Shown: positions 42,084-54,033 of the stretch, in pieces | Layout of the letters: the number at the start of each line of letters is the position of its first letter | Position numbering within the stretch: position 1 is the first letter of the stretch | NCBI GenBank assembly: GCA_022495995.1 | Contig: JAFEMH010001299.1 | Location: 196,001 to 260,000 of the forward strand | Direction of reading: 5' to 3' | Length of the DNA stretch: 64,000 nt | Origin: Adenophora triphylla var. japonica | Taxonomy: Eukaryota; Streptophyta; Magnoliopsida; Asterales; Campanulaceae | Translations under genes and position numbers: made by a program | The notes under the pieces: generated by a model | The model's database searches: none | What the model was told of the DNA's origin: nothing | Seen by the model: the letters and a program-made list of their open reading frames with translations, nothing else

Positions 42084-45000
42084 ATGGGAGGTGGATTTAG
42101 AGTGCTTCATCTGGTTCGGCCATTTTTGTCGTTTTTACCCGAAGTTCAGAGTGCAGACAGGAAAGTCCCATTCAGAGAGAAGGTTATCTACACAGTGATT
42201 TCTCTTTTCATCTTCCTAGTATGCAGCCAGCTTCCGTTGTATGGTATACACTCTACAACAGGTGCCGATCCTTTCTACTGGATGCGTGTCATTCTTGCCT
42301 CAAATCGTGGAACTGTTATGGAGCTTGGCATAACCCCTATCGTTACATCCGGACTTGTGATGCAACTCTTAGCTGGGTCGAAGATCATTGAAGTCGATAA
42401 TAATGTGCGCGAGGATCGTGCCCTATTGTAAGCATCTTATGACCCAGCTCCTATTCATGTAGTCTCTGCTTTTTTGGGTTCAAGCTCCTAAGTTTTTGGC
42501 TGTCATGTAGCTGGTTCTAAACTGTATTAGCTCCACTCTCTTTTGTTCTCATTTCTCAGACATACCCAATTGATTTGCCTGTCCAATTGATTTGCCTGTA
42601 TATATTATATCTGACGCACTATGTTGTGAAGATGTTTGTGCTTTCGACTTGCTTCATGCCTGGCAGCTCCTCGACAAGCTGTTTGGCTATATGAGTTGGA
42701 TCTTTTTGTTGCTTCTCTTTATATATTTATATATAAATCGCAATTTCTGCTGTTTCTACCTTGTGTGCCTGATATGAGTTCAGGTTTTCAGGACTTGTAA
42801 TGGCTTTATGTTCTAAGTGTAAGGTGATCTTCATTTTTATGTATCAGTCTCTAATTATGCTCCTTCCGCTTCTTAGGAATGGCGCACAGAAGTTACTGGG
42901 AATCCTGATAGCTGTTGGCGAGGCAGTTGCTTACGTTCTGTCGGGAATGTATGGTAGTGTTGCCCAACTTGGGGTTGGAAATGCAATTCTTATTATTATT
43001 CAGCTTTGTTTTGCTGGCATCATCGTAATATGCTTGGATGAACTTCTGCAAAAAGGATATGGTCTAGGATCTGGAATTTCCCTCTTCATAGCAACCAACA
43101 TCTGGTAGGCTCAGTTTTTTGGATTACCATCAATAAGCATTATATTTAGTATCTAGCACTGAAGAATTTTGTGATTACTTTTGTAGTGAAAGCATCATAT
43201 GGAAAGCATTCAGTCCCACCACAATCAATAGTGGACGTGGAGCTGAATTTGAAGGAGCCATTATCGCTTTGTTCCATCTGCTTATAACTCGAACAGACAA
43301 GGTTCGAGCGCTTCGTGAAGCATTCTACCGACAAAACCTTCCAAATGTGACAAACTTACTTGCGACAGTCTTGGTGTTCCTTATTGTCATCTACTTTCAA
43401 GGGTTCCGTGTGGTTTTACCAGTGAGATCAAAGAATGCCCGCGGACAACAGGGCTCTTATCCAATTAAGCTGTTCTACACCTCCAACATGCCCATCATTC
43501 TTCAGTCAGCACTCGTATCCAACCTGTATTTTATTTCACAGGTATTGTATCTTTATACTCCCTTCTTCCCAAATCGCATGTTTAATTTTAAGTTTGAGAG
43601 AAATTTAAGAAGATTGAGATTTAAGCATTTTTAGTAGAATAAAAAAAGGGCAAACCCCGGTGCGCCAAGCGCTCCCCGCCAAGCGGGGATTGGGAGAGGG
43701 AACCATTTGCTAGAGCCTTCCCCTTACAATTGCCAAGAGGCTGTTCGCCAAGGTTCGAACCCGTGACCATATGGTCACCAAAGGAGCAACTTAACCGTGA
43801 TTTAAGCATTTTTAGTAGCATAAATACATAAAAAAATTATTGATCTCACCATATTGCATCATGAGTGTTAGTCATGTTAATGTGACAAAAATTTTACGCT
43901 GGCTGTCACATGCCTACCGCAACCCTCGCCCTTTATCCTGACTTGGGACAGGCAGGGATAAATCCTTGGTGGGTTTGCATCATGAGTGTTAGTGTGAACT
44001 AGAATTTGTTGTTTGATGATGAATGATATAGTAACTTCTCTTAAATTCGGACATTCATTTTGGGACAAATTTTTGGAAAAACAGACATTCACTTGAGACT
44101 GATAGAGTATAAGTCTTTTGTTAATTCCTTTCTTTTTCCTTTATATTAAGACTGTCTAGTGATATTTTGCTTGCATACAGTTGTTGCACAGGAGATACAG
44201 TACAAATTTTCTTGTGAACCTTTTGGGCAAGTGGAAGGAATCTGAATATTCCGGTCAATCCATCCCTGTAGGTGGTCTTGCTTATTACATTACAGCCCCA
44301 TCAAGGTAACTATCTTTCTAGCTGTTTTAATGCGTTCTCTTGTACATTAGTGAACATCAGTTTCAGTTTAAGTAGCCCTAACATTCTGCTGTTGGGAACT
44401 AATCTGTTAAAACCATTGTAACTTACTTCAATTACTGCTTATATAGCTTGGCAGATATGGCAGCCAACCCTTTCCATGCGCTATTTTATATCGTATTTAT
44501 GCTGTCAGCATGTGCTCTGTTCTCAAAAACTTGGATTGAGGTATCTGGTTCCTCTGCTAGAGACGTGGCTAAGCAGCTCAAGGTATTCTCTCCCTCCATC
44601 TCTCTGAACAATCATACTCCTTCCGTCCCGGAATGATGTTTTCACTTTTTTTTGTTGGTTGTCAATTTGAATGAAGTATGGGTTATAATTTAGGTTGATT
44701 TAAAAATTGTTATCGATATTATTTATATTGGTGTATCAATAACAAGTTTTAGATTTTCATTGGTATAATTGAATTAACCTAGTATTATTGCTTAAAGTTC
44801 GTTCAAATTGACAACGAAAAAATTGAAAACATCATTCCAGGACGGATGGAGTAAACAAAATACATGAACATCCATCTAGTCAATTCTATCATTGTTACTC
44901 CCGTTAGTTCATTCTTAGTTTGTGTTATTCATTTAAATTTAATAAAGCAACCCGGTGTTACAAAAGCTCTCATTATGTGTGTGGTCAAGGGGAGGCCGGG

Positions 45001-45407
45001 CCCACATTCTTTGTTTTTGTCACTCCTTTAAGGTTAATATCAATACATAATTTATGACCTGATTGAAGATGGCATTGTTGATAGGATATCCAAGTTCAAA
45101 AATTATTATCGAGTGAATTTTTCCGTTTCTTCTCTTTACATGTTTGTATGCCGTTGACTTTTTTCAGGAACAACAAATGGTGATGCCCGGACATAGAGAA
45201 TCAAATCTGCAGAAGGAACTTAATCGCTACATACCCACAGCAGCAGCGTTTGGAGGCATGTGCATTGGGGCGTTGACAGTGCTAGCAGATTTGATGGGGG
45301 CAATCGGTTCCGGAACTGGAATTCTGCTAGCAGTCACCATCATTTACCAATACTTTGAGACCTTTGAGAAGGAGAAAGCCAGTGAGCTTGGTTTTTTCGG
45401 TTTCTAG
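42084..45407 (+). CDS. SEC61A: SEC61 alpha subunit of the ER protein translocon, 475 aa
   Basis: Six coding exons with GT-AG introns: 42084-42427, 42877-43104, 43187-43541, 44181-44305, 44447-44582, 45168-45407 (1428 nt, 475 aa, the length I recall for plant SEC61 alpha). It starts [20 protein letters not shown] and ends [13 protein letters not shown]. The product forms the ER membrane channel with SEC61 beta and gamma for co-translational import and membrane insertion. Visible family marks: the plug region with [37 protein letters not shown], and the ribosome-binding loop around [20 protein letters not shown]; about ten hydrophobic helices. Every conserved block is intact, so the gene looks functional. 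Introns 3 and 5 hold a SINE and a Stowaway MITE. Confidence 0.97.
43638..43799 (-). mobile_element. tRNA-derived SINE in SEC61A intron 3
   Basis: Flanked by a perfect 19-bp duplication ATTTAAGCATTTTTAGTAG (43619-43637, 43800-43818). On minus it shows a Pol III B-box-like GGGTTCGAACC near 43753-43763, an upstream TTAAGTTGCTCC A-box-like stretch, and ends GGGTTTGCCCTTTTTTT. About 162 bp. Size, long TSD, internal promoter and T-rich end fit a plant SINE of the Au-like kind. Confidence 0.8.
44617..44851. mobile_element. Stowaway MITE in SEC61A intron 5
   Basis: CTCCTTCCGTCCCGGAATGA to TCATTCCAGGACGGATGGAG with TA on both sides; nearly full-length hairpin, 235 bp. Confidence 0.88.
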
Positions 45408-45447
45408 TTTATTTCCATTTCTGGCCCTTTTTATCGGTGGTGCGTTG

Positions 45448-45510
45448 GAGCCCCACCCCACCTCACCCCCACCCCACTCCACCCCACCCCACCTCACCCC
45501 CACCCCCTAC
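45448..45510. repeat. C-rich (CCCCACCCCAC) low-complexity tract in SEC61A 3' UTR
   Basis: Runs of CCCCACC/CCTCACC begin about 40 bp after the stop codon and are probably transcribed. Strongly strand-biased cytosine tract. Confidence 0.85.
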
Positions 45511-45804
45511 CAACATACACAGTTTTAGTGAGCCGAGAAGTCAAGAGTATATCACCTTTTAACAACAGGTGTCAAGACTTAGAGAGAGCATAGTGTAGCT
45601 ATTTTAGTCTGAATTTTTTTCTTTTTGATCAAGGGAATGTGGAAACAGACCAAGGTCTCGTAATCTCGTATGCCAAAGTCATTTAATAAATAAAAAAAAA
45701 TAGTAATGAAATTTTTGCAAAATATTATTATATTTAGGCGGTTAGTGCAAAATGCTCCTGCTTAAGATATAAATTATATAAGTATAATATTTTTTACTTA
45801 TTTA

Positions 45805-45957
45805 CTCCCTCCGTGTCATACGAAACTTCACCTTTTATTCAAATGAGTGTCTCGTTAGAAACTTCACACGTTTACTAAAATGGTAATAAATGTGGGTCTT
45901 ATTTGTCAATCTCTCACTTTTTTCTCACATACTTAAACTGTGGGCCCATTTGACATA
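45805..45957. mobile_element. MITE remnant (left end only)
   Basis: CTCCCTCCGTGTCATACGAA after TA; no matching right end before the next MITE begins, so it is truncated or interrupted. Confidence 0.5.
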
Positions 45958-46245
45958 CTCTCTCCGTCCCACGTAACTGTGGACCTACTTTTTGGGTGTG
46001 AGAATTAAGGAAAAGTAGGAGAGAGAAATAGGTGGAGGAGGTGTTTGTGAGTATGAAAAATTAAATAGGAGAGAGAATGAGTGGGAGGAATAGTTAGGAG
46101 AGAGAATGTTGTGAGTGTAAAAGTGAAGTAGGAGAGAGAATGAGTGGGTGAAATAGTGAATATTCTTTGCCATTTTGGACAGTCCACACTAATGTGGGAC
46201 GTCCCAAAATGAAAATAAATCCACACTTATGTGGGACGAAGGGAG
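45958..46245. mobile_element. Stowaway-like MITE
   Basis: CTCTCTCCGTCCCACGTAAC to GTGGGACGAAGGGAG with TA at both ends. The interior has repeated AGGAGAGAGAATGAGTGGG blocks seen also in the other MITEs of this type here. Confidence 0.75.
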
Positions 46246-46280
46246 TATTCACTAATTTTTCCATCTTACACATTTAAATT

Positions 46281-48177
46281 GGGGGCAATTATTAATTGGT
46301 CCCTGATTCTAATGAAATCAACCAACTAATCCATGGAATATGGGAATCGACCATTAGGTCCCTTGCCTACATATGGACACGCGTGTCCATTATAAAGTTC
46401 AGAAACTACATCTATGTCATTTTCTATCTCCTTAAAACTTTAAAATGAAATATTTTAAGATCTAGAAATCAAAAAAAAATTCTGAAACCACCGTTGTGGT
46501 CGTATCGTCAATACGAATCAAACTAGCAGCATCAACATATAATCTGGAGCAAATTTGAGAAATTCACAGTTTTTATAAGTTCACAGTTGTTTTTGATAAG
46601 TTCACAGTTGTTTTTTACATTTGTTCTAATAACAATTAAGAGAAGTTCACAGTTGTTTTAGCTAAATTCATGATTTCTACATGAAATTGACTATTATTTA
46701 CTTCATTCACAGATTTTTTTAGTTAAGTTCACAGTTGTTTTTGTTAAGTTCACAGTTGTTTTTAGTATTTTATAGCCTTTATTTTTTCAATTTTATGAGA
46801 TTATTTGACCTATTTGTTAAGTTCACTGTTGTTTTTTGTTAAGTTCACAGTTGTTTTAGTCTTTATGGCCTCTATTTTTGCAATTTTATGAGATTGTTTG
46901 ACATATGTGTTATGTTCACAGTTGATTTTACTTACGTTAACTATTGTTTTTTGTTAAGTTCACAGTTGTTTTAGTCCTTTATGACCTCTATTTTTGCAAT
47001 TTTGTGAGATTACTTGACATTTTTGTTATATTCACAATTATTTTTACTTAAGTTCACTGTTGTTTTTAGTCTTTTAGGGCCTCTATTTTTGCAATTTTAT
47101 AAGATTATTTGACATATTTGTAAAGTTCACAGTTATTTTTTTGCATTTGTTCCAATAACAATTAAGAAAAATTCATAGTTGTTTTTACTTAAGTTTACTG
47201 TTGTTTTTTGTTAAGTTCACAGTTGTTTAAGTCCTTTATGGCCTCTATTTTTGCAATTTTATGAGATTATTTGACATATTTGTTATGTTCACAGTTGTTT
47301 TTACTTAAGAAAATACAATTTATCAATTAAGGGAATTAATTTAATTAATACGAGAAAAGAAAAATAAATTCGAGTTATTACAAGTTGATTACTTCCTCCG
47401 TCCCAAAATGAATGTCTTCCTCCTAGTTTTAGTCTTCTAATATGAACATAAAACTTTGCAATAAATATATCAAATTCCACTAATACCTTCACACTCCCAG
47501 CAAAACGAGTTGAAAGAATTAATTAGTTGCTGAAATAATATTTTTTTAATTAATTCAACAGTTAAATCCCAGAATGTTGAGATCTCAACCATGTTGAGGT
47601 GGATTGTAAAGCAGCTAAGCATGAATTATAGTTGTTAGTTATCACAGTTGCAAAGCAGTAGGAACTACAATGCGCATCCGAAGACCTTTATTTTTGATCG
47701 GAGATTGTCTCGAGTTCAAGCCGGAATTAATCTAGATCTGGCCGGAATTAATCGTGGAATTTCCAGATATGGCCGAAATTTCTTTGGCCTGATGAAGGGA
47801 GGGAGGCCGGAGATACGGAGGGGAGTGATGGCCGGAGAGTGAGAGAGAGATGGTTGTCGGAGTAGGGGAGACGGTAGCCAGAGAAGAGGATACAGTCACC
47901 GGAATAGGGGGAGATGGTCGCCGGAGGTGGGGAAGGGAGAGGTCGCCGGAGGTGGGGAGGGTAGAGAGAGAAAGTAGGTAGCTGATTCAAAATGAGTGTA
48001 TGTATGTGTGTGGGGAGAGGATGAAAGAGTGTGTTTAGTTTTGGGATAGGTGTATTTAGGAAGTGAGGGACTTTGTGGAATATTCATAAGGATTGTGGAT
48101 TAGGTGGTTAAGGCCAAAATGTCATTGAATTAATTGGTTGATTAACTTGGAACGAAGGACCCCTTGGTAATTTCCCC
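46281..48177. mobile_element. Non-autonomous Mutator-like element, copy 1 (AACTGTGAACTTAA array)
   Basis: Ends GGGGGCAATTATTAATTGGT and (on minus) GGGGAAATTACCAAGGGGTC are inverted repeats, flanked by TTTAAATT (46273-46280, 48178-48185); a ninth flanking base differs (G/A), so the duplication may be 8 or 9 bp. It holds an array at about 46565-47310 and a GC-rich, GCCGGAG-repeating segment near 47720-47960 close to the right end. No transposase. Related to 60818-63895 in inverted orientation. Confidence 0.75.
46565..47310. repeat. Array of TTAAGTTCACAGTTGTTTT motifs
   Basis: TAAGTTCACAGTTG occurs a dozen or more times, in a higher-order unit of about 105-110 bp that also contains TATTTTTGCAATTTTATGAG and ATTTGACATATTTGTTA. 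Copies are imperfect. No coding potential. Confidence 0.85.
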
Positions 48178-48185
48178 TTTAAATT

Positions 48186-48590
48186 ATGAACTATACTTGT
48201 AAGACCATCTGCCATGATTTCAACACCTCTTTCACTTTATCACTCCACATCAACTCTCTCCCTCCTATACCTAATTTATCAACTACTTTTCAACTTTTAC
48301 ACTCTACAATGATTTTTATACTTTACGATGGTTTTGTTTATAAAAATTCAACACCCTTCCAACTCATCATCCTATACCCCACCACTTTTATTTTATTTTA
48401 TATTCTTTATTTTTATGATTAGTAAAATTATTATTATTATTATTAAAAAAAAGGTAATTAAAAAATTTATATTTAAAAAAGAGGGTTTTTTTGGGATCCA
48501 TTTCTACCCCACCACTTTCATGATTAGTAAAATTATTATTATCATTTATATCCCACCACTTTTATAAAAATTATTTTTATGATTAGTAAA

Positions 48591-48685
<95 letters not shown>

Positions 48686-48943
48686 CATTTATACCCCACC
48701 ACTTTTATTTTATTTTATATTCTTTATTTTTACACCCTACAATGGTTATTATTGGGATCCATCTCACTAAAAAGATATTGAAAAATTAAAAAAGAAAATT
48801 AACAAATGATAATTAAGAAATTTATATTTAAAAAAAAGGATTTTTTTTTCTGTGTCCAAATCAAATTAAACAAGTCTCTATTTATAGAGAAAAAAAATTA
48901 TGAATTTTGGTGTAATTTTTTTTTTTAAAAAAATTAATTTATT
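48186..48943. other. AT-rich repeat region
   Basis: No gene. ATTTCAACACC and ACACTCTACAATGATTTT blocks recur near 50405-50510 on the other side of the next element, which suggests one older repeat was split. Contains a long (ATT)n tract. Confidence 0.45.
48591..48685. repeat. (ATT)n microsatellite
   Basis: About 31 ATT units; reads as poly-Ile in one frame and is not coding. Confidence 0.97.
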
Positions 48944-48952
48944 ATAAAATAA

Positions 48953-50220
48953 GAGTTGGTCTTATAAAAAACTAGTTTTTTCTTAAGATATGAAAAAACG
49001 TGTTTTCAAATTAAGCGGTGGCAATTTTGTAATTACTGGCAACCATGTTCAAAATAAACGGTGGCATTTTTGTAATTACTGGTTTTCTCGTTTATGCCAG
49101 TGTCTGTTTAACAAACTGCCAGTGTGATAAAGTGCCAGTTCATGTATCACAAATTGCCAGTGAAAAAAGTGCCAGTACCAATTTAACAAAGTGCCAAAGG
49201 TAACCGACACCTGGCACTTTGTTAAACCGGCACCGGCACTTTTACACCTGGCACTTTTATATACATGAGCGGCACTCTTCACATTGACGCTCTGTTCAAC
49301 TAACATTTGGCACTTTGTTACACTAATATTTTCTTTGGCTCTCAAAAACACAAGCACCGGCATTCAAAAAACAAGGACTGGCATTCAAAATCACGTACAC
49401 CGGCACTCAAATACACGTACTGGCTGGCACTCAAAAATATTTTTGCTGGCTTTCAAAACACAAGAGCGGCACTTCAAAATACATGAATTGGCACTCAAAA
49501 ACAAAAACGGGCATTATTTTACACGGAGCGGCACATCAAAATCCTCCAGAATACTCTCAAAAATACAAATGGCACTCCAAAATACATTAAGCTGGCACTC
49601 AAAAAAAATAAACACGGGCATTCAAAAGAAATTGACGTCAAAAAATCGTCCGCACCATTGTCGTCGTCTTCATTCAAGAGCAATTGCTCAAGGTCATCAA
49701 CAGTGAAATTGACGGAATCATTTTGAAGGGGAGGGTTCATCGACTTAGAAATCAAAGAAATTGACGTCAAGAAAATCGTCCCACTCAAATCCTTCACCGA
49801 TTGGATTACCAATTGGAAAATCAACGACGGCTTGAATCAGGAAGATGGAGATAAAGGTGCAGTCGGAGAAGATGGTGGGTTTGGCCGGTTGATTTGGGTT
49901 TGGCGATGGTGATTTAGGGCATTGATTGGGGGTTGGAAGATGGAGAGAAAGGTGGTTTAGGGCGTTGATTGGGGATTAGGGCGATGGAGATTGGATCGGG
50001 GGTTGACTGGAGAGAAGGTTGCCGGCGATTGGTGTGGTGAAGAAGGCGCCCAGGTGGATTTTGTGTGAGGGAGCTTGGCGATGGAGAGCAACGAACTTGG
50101 TTTTGCGGATAGAGAGAGGTTAGAGAGAGAGAGAGAGAGGTGTCCGTCCGTTGAGACCGTTAAGGGAAAACACGTTTTTTGTTAAGTTAACAAAAAACGT
50201 GTTTTTTATAAGTTTTTGGC
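48953..50220. mobile_element. Mutator-like MITE with GGCACT-rich interior
   Basis: TSD ATAAAATAA (48944-48952 and 50221-50229). The left end is GAGTTGGTCTTATAAAAAAC; on minus the right end has CTTATAAAAAAC at the same offset; pairing extends about 55 bp to AAAAAACGTGTTTTC. The interior (49100-49620) is a degenerate array of (C/T)GGCACTCAAAA units about 20 bp apart; 49850-50110 is GC-richer with GGCGATGG/GGTTGGAGA blocks. No transposase. Confidence 0.72.
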
Positions 50221-50229
50221 ATAAAATAA

Positions 50230-51288
50230 TTGAGATAAAAAAATCGGATAAAAGAAAAAAAATCTGAAATTCAGCTAGCCAATCATAGTCTGCCACGTGT
50301 TTCAATTAAAAAAAAAGTATTTTCCACCTGTACTGCGCGCGCCAACTTTGCCCAATCATAGCATGCCACGTGGAATCTCGGCCGCCCCTCTCTTTTTATC
50401 ACATGCTGTAAAATTACAACACCCAAATTTTACAACTCCCCCTACAATGATTTCAACACCCTCCAACTCATCATCAACACCCACTTTCAACACCATTGTA
50501 GATGATCTAATACCAACTCATTACTATTCTCTCACAATCCATTTTCCACTCATTATTTTTGCTTATTCTTGTGTCACTTTGAAAGTGATGAAACTTCAAA
50601 TTATTTATATTTTGTGATATGATTGATTTGTTATTGAGTAACTCTTGTAAAAAATTAGTTTTTTTAAAATGTTATAAAAAATTAATTTTCAGAGAACAGT
50701 CATCACTCTTATTAATTAGACTTAGCTTTAAAACTAATTTTTTTTTTTTATTTTTATAAAAAATTAATTTTTTGCAAAATTTTAACTTTGTTATTTAGAA
50801 ACGTGAAATTAAATTGTTCAAATAAAAAATGATGACGAGATGATGATAGAAATATGATTCCCTGGTTGGCTTGGCTAGGCTAGGTTAGTAATTCACTCAA
50901 TCGTTTGTCTGGCTGGTATGAGGTGATAGGATAGGAGAACCGTGTACATATGGGCAAGCCAATACATAGTACATATGATAAGACTTAGCTATAAGTTGTA
51001 CCTTTTCTTCCCTCCAATTTCTATCTTTCTTTCATTATTATTTTCTTTTTCAAACTTTAGTTGTTGATTTCAAAATTGACGATTCATTTTCGTTACTATC
51101 TAAATAAAAATTACTAACATTATTTATTTTGAGACGGATAAAATATTATTTATAAAAGACTTCTATCTGTAAATTCAAATTCGTTTGTTTATTTATGGTG
51201 CATTATATTTCTATATTTTAGTTCACTTGATAATTTTTCTATTTGATATTTATAACGATAATAAGTATATCATTTATAAGAAAGATTA
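50230..51288. other. AT-rich intergenic sequence
   Basis: Contains GCCACGTGTTTC and GCCACGTGGAAT (G-box-like CACGTG) near 50292 and 50367, and an inverted ACAATGATTTCAACACC/CACCATTGTAGATG block at 50450-50505. No gene recognised. Confidence 0.4.
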
Positions 51289-51290
51289 TA

Positions 51291-51578
51291 CTCCCTCCGT
51301 CCCGCCCGAAATGGCATTTTTGGATCCTTGCACGGGAATTAAGAAATGTGATGTAGGAAAGAGAAAGAGTGTATAGTGAAATAAATATTGTGAGTGAAAG
51401 GTGATGTAGGAAAGAGAAAGTGGGGTAGGAAATAGTTAGTGGATATTTATTGTGAGAGTATGACAAGTGGATCTCACAAATAAAGAAGTAATAAAAAATT
51501 TTCCATTTTTGGGTTATACCCTTTCAAATGGGACGCCCAAAAAAGAAATTTGTGCCCTTTCAGACGAGACGAAGGGAG
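51291..51578. mobile_element. Stowaway-like MITE
   Basis: CTCCCTCCGTCCCGCCCGAA to CGAGACGAAGGGAG with TA at both ends; 288 bp. Confidence 0.75.
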
Positions 51579-51866
51579 TATACTATATGTCAATATATAA
51601 AAGTGGATTTGCATACTGTTGAATAGTGGCGAAGGAAAAAAAAAAAAAAAAGGTCAAGATTGCTTAAAAAAATGTAATTTTCAGAAGCAAATTTGTTACA
51701 AAGGGAGTCAAAATCACATTAAAAAAAATTCACAAGCAAAGGGATTTAAATTGACAAAAAATATTTATAATATACCTATTTTTTAGAGGTGCTATATTGA
51801 TATTTTCCAAGATTTAAGAGGTCAAGTGACCCTCTCACATGTAAATGACTTCACACTGCTGTTAAG

Positions 51867-52683
51867 TAGGGGTGGACATGGTTTGGTTTAAATTGCGGTT
51901 TGAGATCGAATCGAACCAAATCACGTAGTTTGGTTTGGTTTTTTTTATATAAATGGTTTAGCTTGGTTTGAAAATTTAATAAACCGTGTGGTTCGGTTCA
52001 GCTCGCAGTCTGGAACCTCAAAACCGAACCAAACCGAAACCGAACCAAACCGATTCAGACCGAACCGCGGTTTGGAATCGTGAAACCGAACCACGGAACA
52101 GAACCATGAAATTCTTGAATCGAAATCCTAGCCGTTCATTAAAAATTAAAGATGAATCACAACCACTGATTTGAAAACCCTAGATTGAAACTCCTTAACT
52201 CAAACTACCTCCTCATTTTTCATATCTTCTTTCTCAGTTTGTATCCTTATATGCTGCCTTTTGTATCTTTATTTTAGACAATGTCTTGTAATTTGTTTTG
52301 AGATGGTTTCTTTTGTTGTACTTGTTAGAACAATGAAATTTCAGTTTACTAAAACTCATTCCTATTTGGATAGTAGTATTTGTGTTTTATGTTTAATATA
52401 TATGATTGCTAGTTTGATAAAAAAAATATGTAAAGAGCAACGCTTTTAGTTGGACAGGTTTGTAGTTCGGATAGCGGTCTAGACCGCAGTTCGGACTACG
52501 GTTTGAACCGTTTATGAAACCGTGGTTTGAGATCGAACCGAACTAAACCGAGGTGGTTTGGTTTGGTTTGGTTTGAAATTATCTATGGTTCGATTTGGTT
52601 TGGAATTTTTCCAAACCGAGTACTAGCGATTTGATCTCCAAATTCCTTTCAAACCGAACCAAATCGAACCATGTCCACCCCTA
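51867..52683. mobile_element. hAT-type MITE built of AACCGAACC/GGTTTGGTT repeats
   Basis: TIR TAGGGGTGGACATGGTTTGG against (minus) TAGGGGTGGACATGGTT. Perfect 8-bp TSD CTGTTAAG (51859-51866, 52684-52691). Both halves consist of GGTTTGGTT and AACCGAACCAAACC variants; the centre (52130-52440) is unique sequence. No transposase. Confidence 0.88.
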
Positions 52684-52803
52684 CTGTTAAGTGTTAACAT
52701 ACAAAAATAGAGTGTGAGAATGTCATATTGAAACTTATGATAATTCATTTCAAATTTTGTGTTTTTACTTTTCTTAGTCTCTATTCAAAAAAAAAAAAAC
52801 ATA

Positions 52804-53077
52804 CTCCGTCCGTCTCACGATAATATATAAAATTTCCTTTTTGAGCGTCCCACAATAATATATAACTTTCCTAAAATGGAAAGGAATCTTTACTATTTCC
52901 TCCACTCATTCTCTCTCCTACATTATTTTAATACTCATATCACCATTATAATTTACTATTCTCTCCACTCATTCTCTCTCCTATTTTATTTTCACACTCA
53001 CAACACTTTCAATATAATACTTTCTTCTTAATTTCCGTACATTGACAAAAGTCTATAAATTACTGGGACGAAGGGAG
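52804..53077. mobile_element. Stowaway-like MITE
   Basis: CTCCGTCCGTCTCACGATAA to CTGGGACGAAGGGAG with flanking TA; the interior repeats CCACTCATTCTCTCTCCTA. Confidence 0.7.
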
Positions 53078-53400
53078 TATAGAATAAGCAAACTTTGAAA
53101 ATTCCTTTTTTGTTTTTTGGTTTTTTTTTTTTTAAGATGAGCAGAAAAAAAGAGAGAAGAAAATTGGATCCTCTCCAATCTTGATTTGTCCGTGGCTCCT
53201 ATTTGGGGTTAAACTTGTTTGGACTATAACGGTAATTGAACGGTATAAAACGAGGTACGAACGTAGATTATAATCGTGCAAGTCTTAATGGATTGGATAA
53301 GTCTCAATTATGATAAAGAGAGTGGGTCTTCCCTACCTATTTTCGTCATGCCTACTCGTCATTTTTCACTATATCGACCTAGACATAGCAGAGCGAACAA

Positions 53401-54023
53401 GAGTAGGTCTGCTGAGAAACGCGTTTCTCCATAACTATGGAGAAACGTGTTTTTAATAGCCAGAAGCTATACGTTTGATAACCAGAAGAAAATTTCTGGA
53501 TATCAGTCTCAAAGGGTTCTGGATATCCAGAAGCTTTGGAACGGATATCCAGAAGCCTTTGGGCGGATATCAAAAATAGATTTGAAGTCAAATCCGAGGC
53601 CAAGACCAGAAATTGCTTATTGAAGGTTTACGGATATCCGAGAAAACCTTGAATGTATATCCAGAAACCATCGAATGAATATCCAGAAACATTTTGAAAG
53701 TTTACGGATATTCATTTTGAAGGTTTACGGATATCCAGAAACCTTCAAATGTATATCCAAAATCATCAAATGAATATCCGAAACATTTTGAAAGTTTACG
53801 GCTATCATTTGAAGGTTTCTGGATATCACTTTCATAAGCTTCTGGATATCCTTTCAAAGGGTTCTGGATATCCAGAACCTTTGAGACTGATATCCAGAAG
53901 TAACCATGGGACAAGGTCATGGCCAATACAAAAAGTTTCTGGATATCCTTTCAAAAGATTCTGGATACCCGTAACCCGTTTCTCCATAACTTATGGAGAA
54001 ACGCGTTTCTCCCTAGATTTTAC
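53401..54023. mobile_element. Palindrome-array Mutator-like MITE, copy A
   Basis: Perfect 10-bp TSD GAGCGAACAA (53391-53400, 54024-54033). The ends, GAGTAGGTCTGCTGAGAAAC and (minus) GTAAAATCTAGGGAGAAAC, both lead into ACGCGTTTCTCCATAA and a second GGAGAAACG block, forming TIRs of about 50 bp. The interior is almost wholly variants of TTCTGGATATCCAGAA (a 16-bp palindrome) and AAGGTTTACGGATATCC; about 15 GGATATC/GATATCC centres. No ORF worth supporting. It interrupts an older LTR. Confidence 0.82.
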
Positions 54024-54033
54024 GAGCGAACAA

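Noticed and set aside
43746..43765. tRNA gene suggested by the GGTTCGAACC box
   Set aside because: No cloverleaf could be built; it is the B-box of a SINE with flanking TSDs.
46565..47310. Regularly recurring short motif resembling a CRISPR array
   Set aside because: Plant nuclear context, imperfect units, no uniform spacers; it is the internal array of a Mutator-like element.
48579..48770. Poly-isoleucine ORF
   Set aside because: Translation of an (ATT)n microsatellite.
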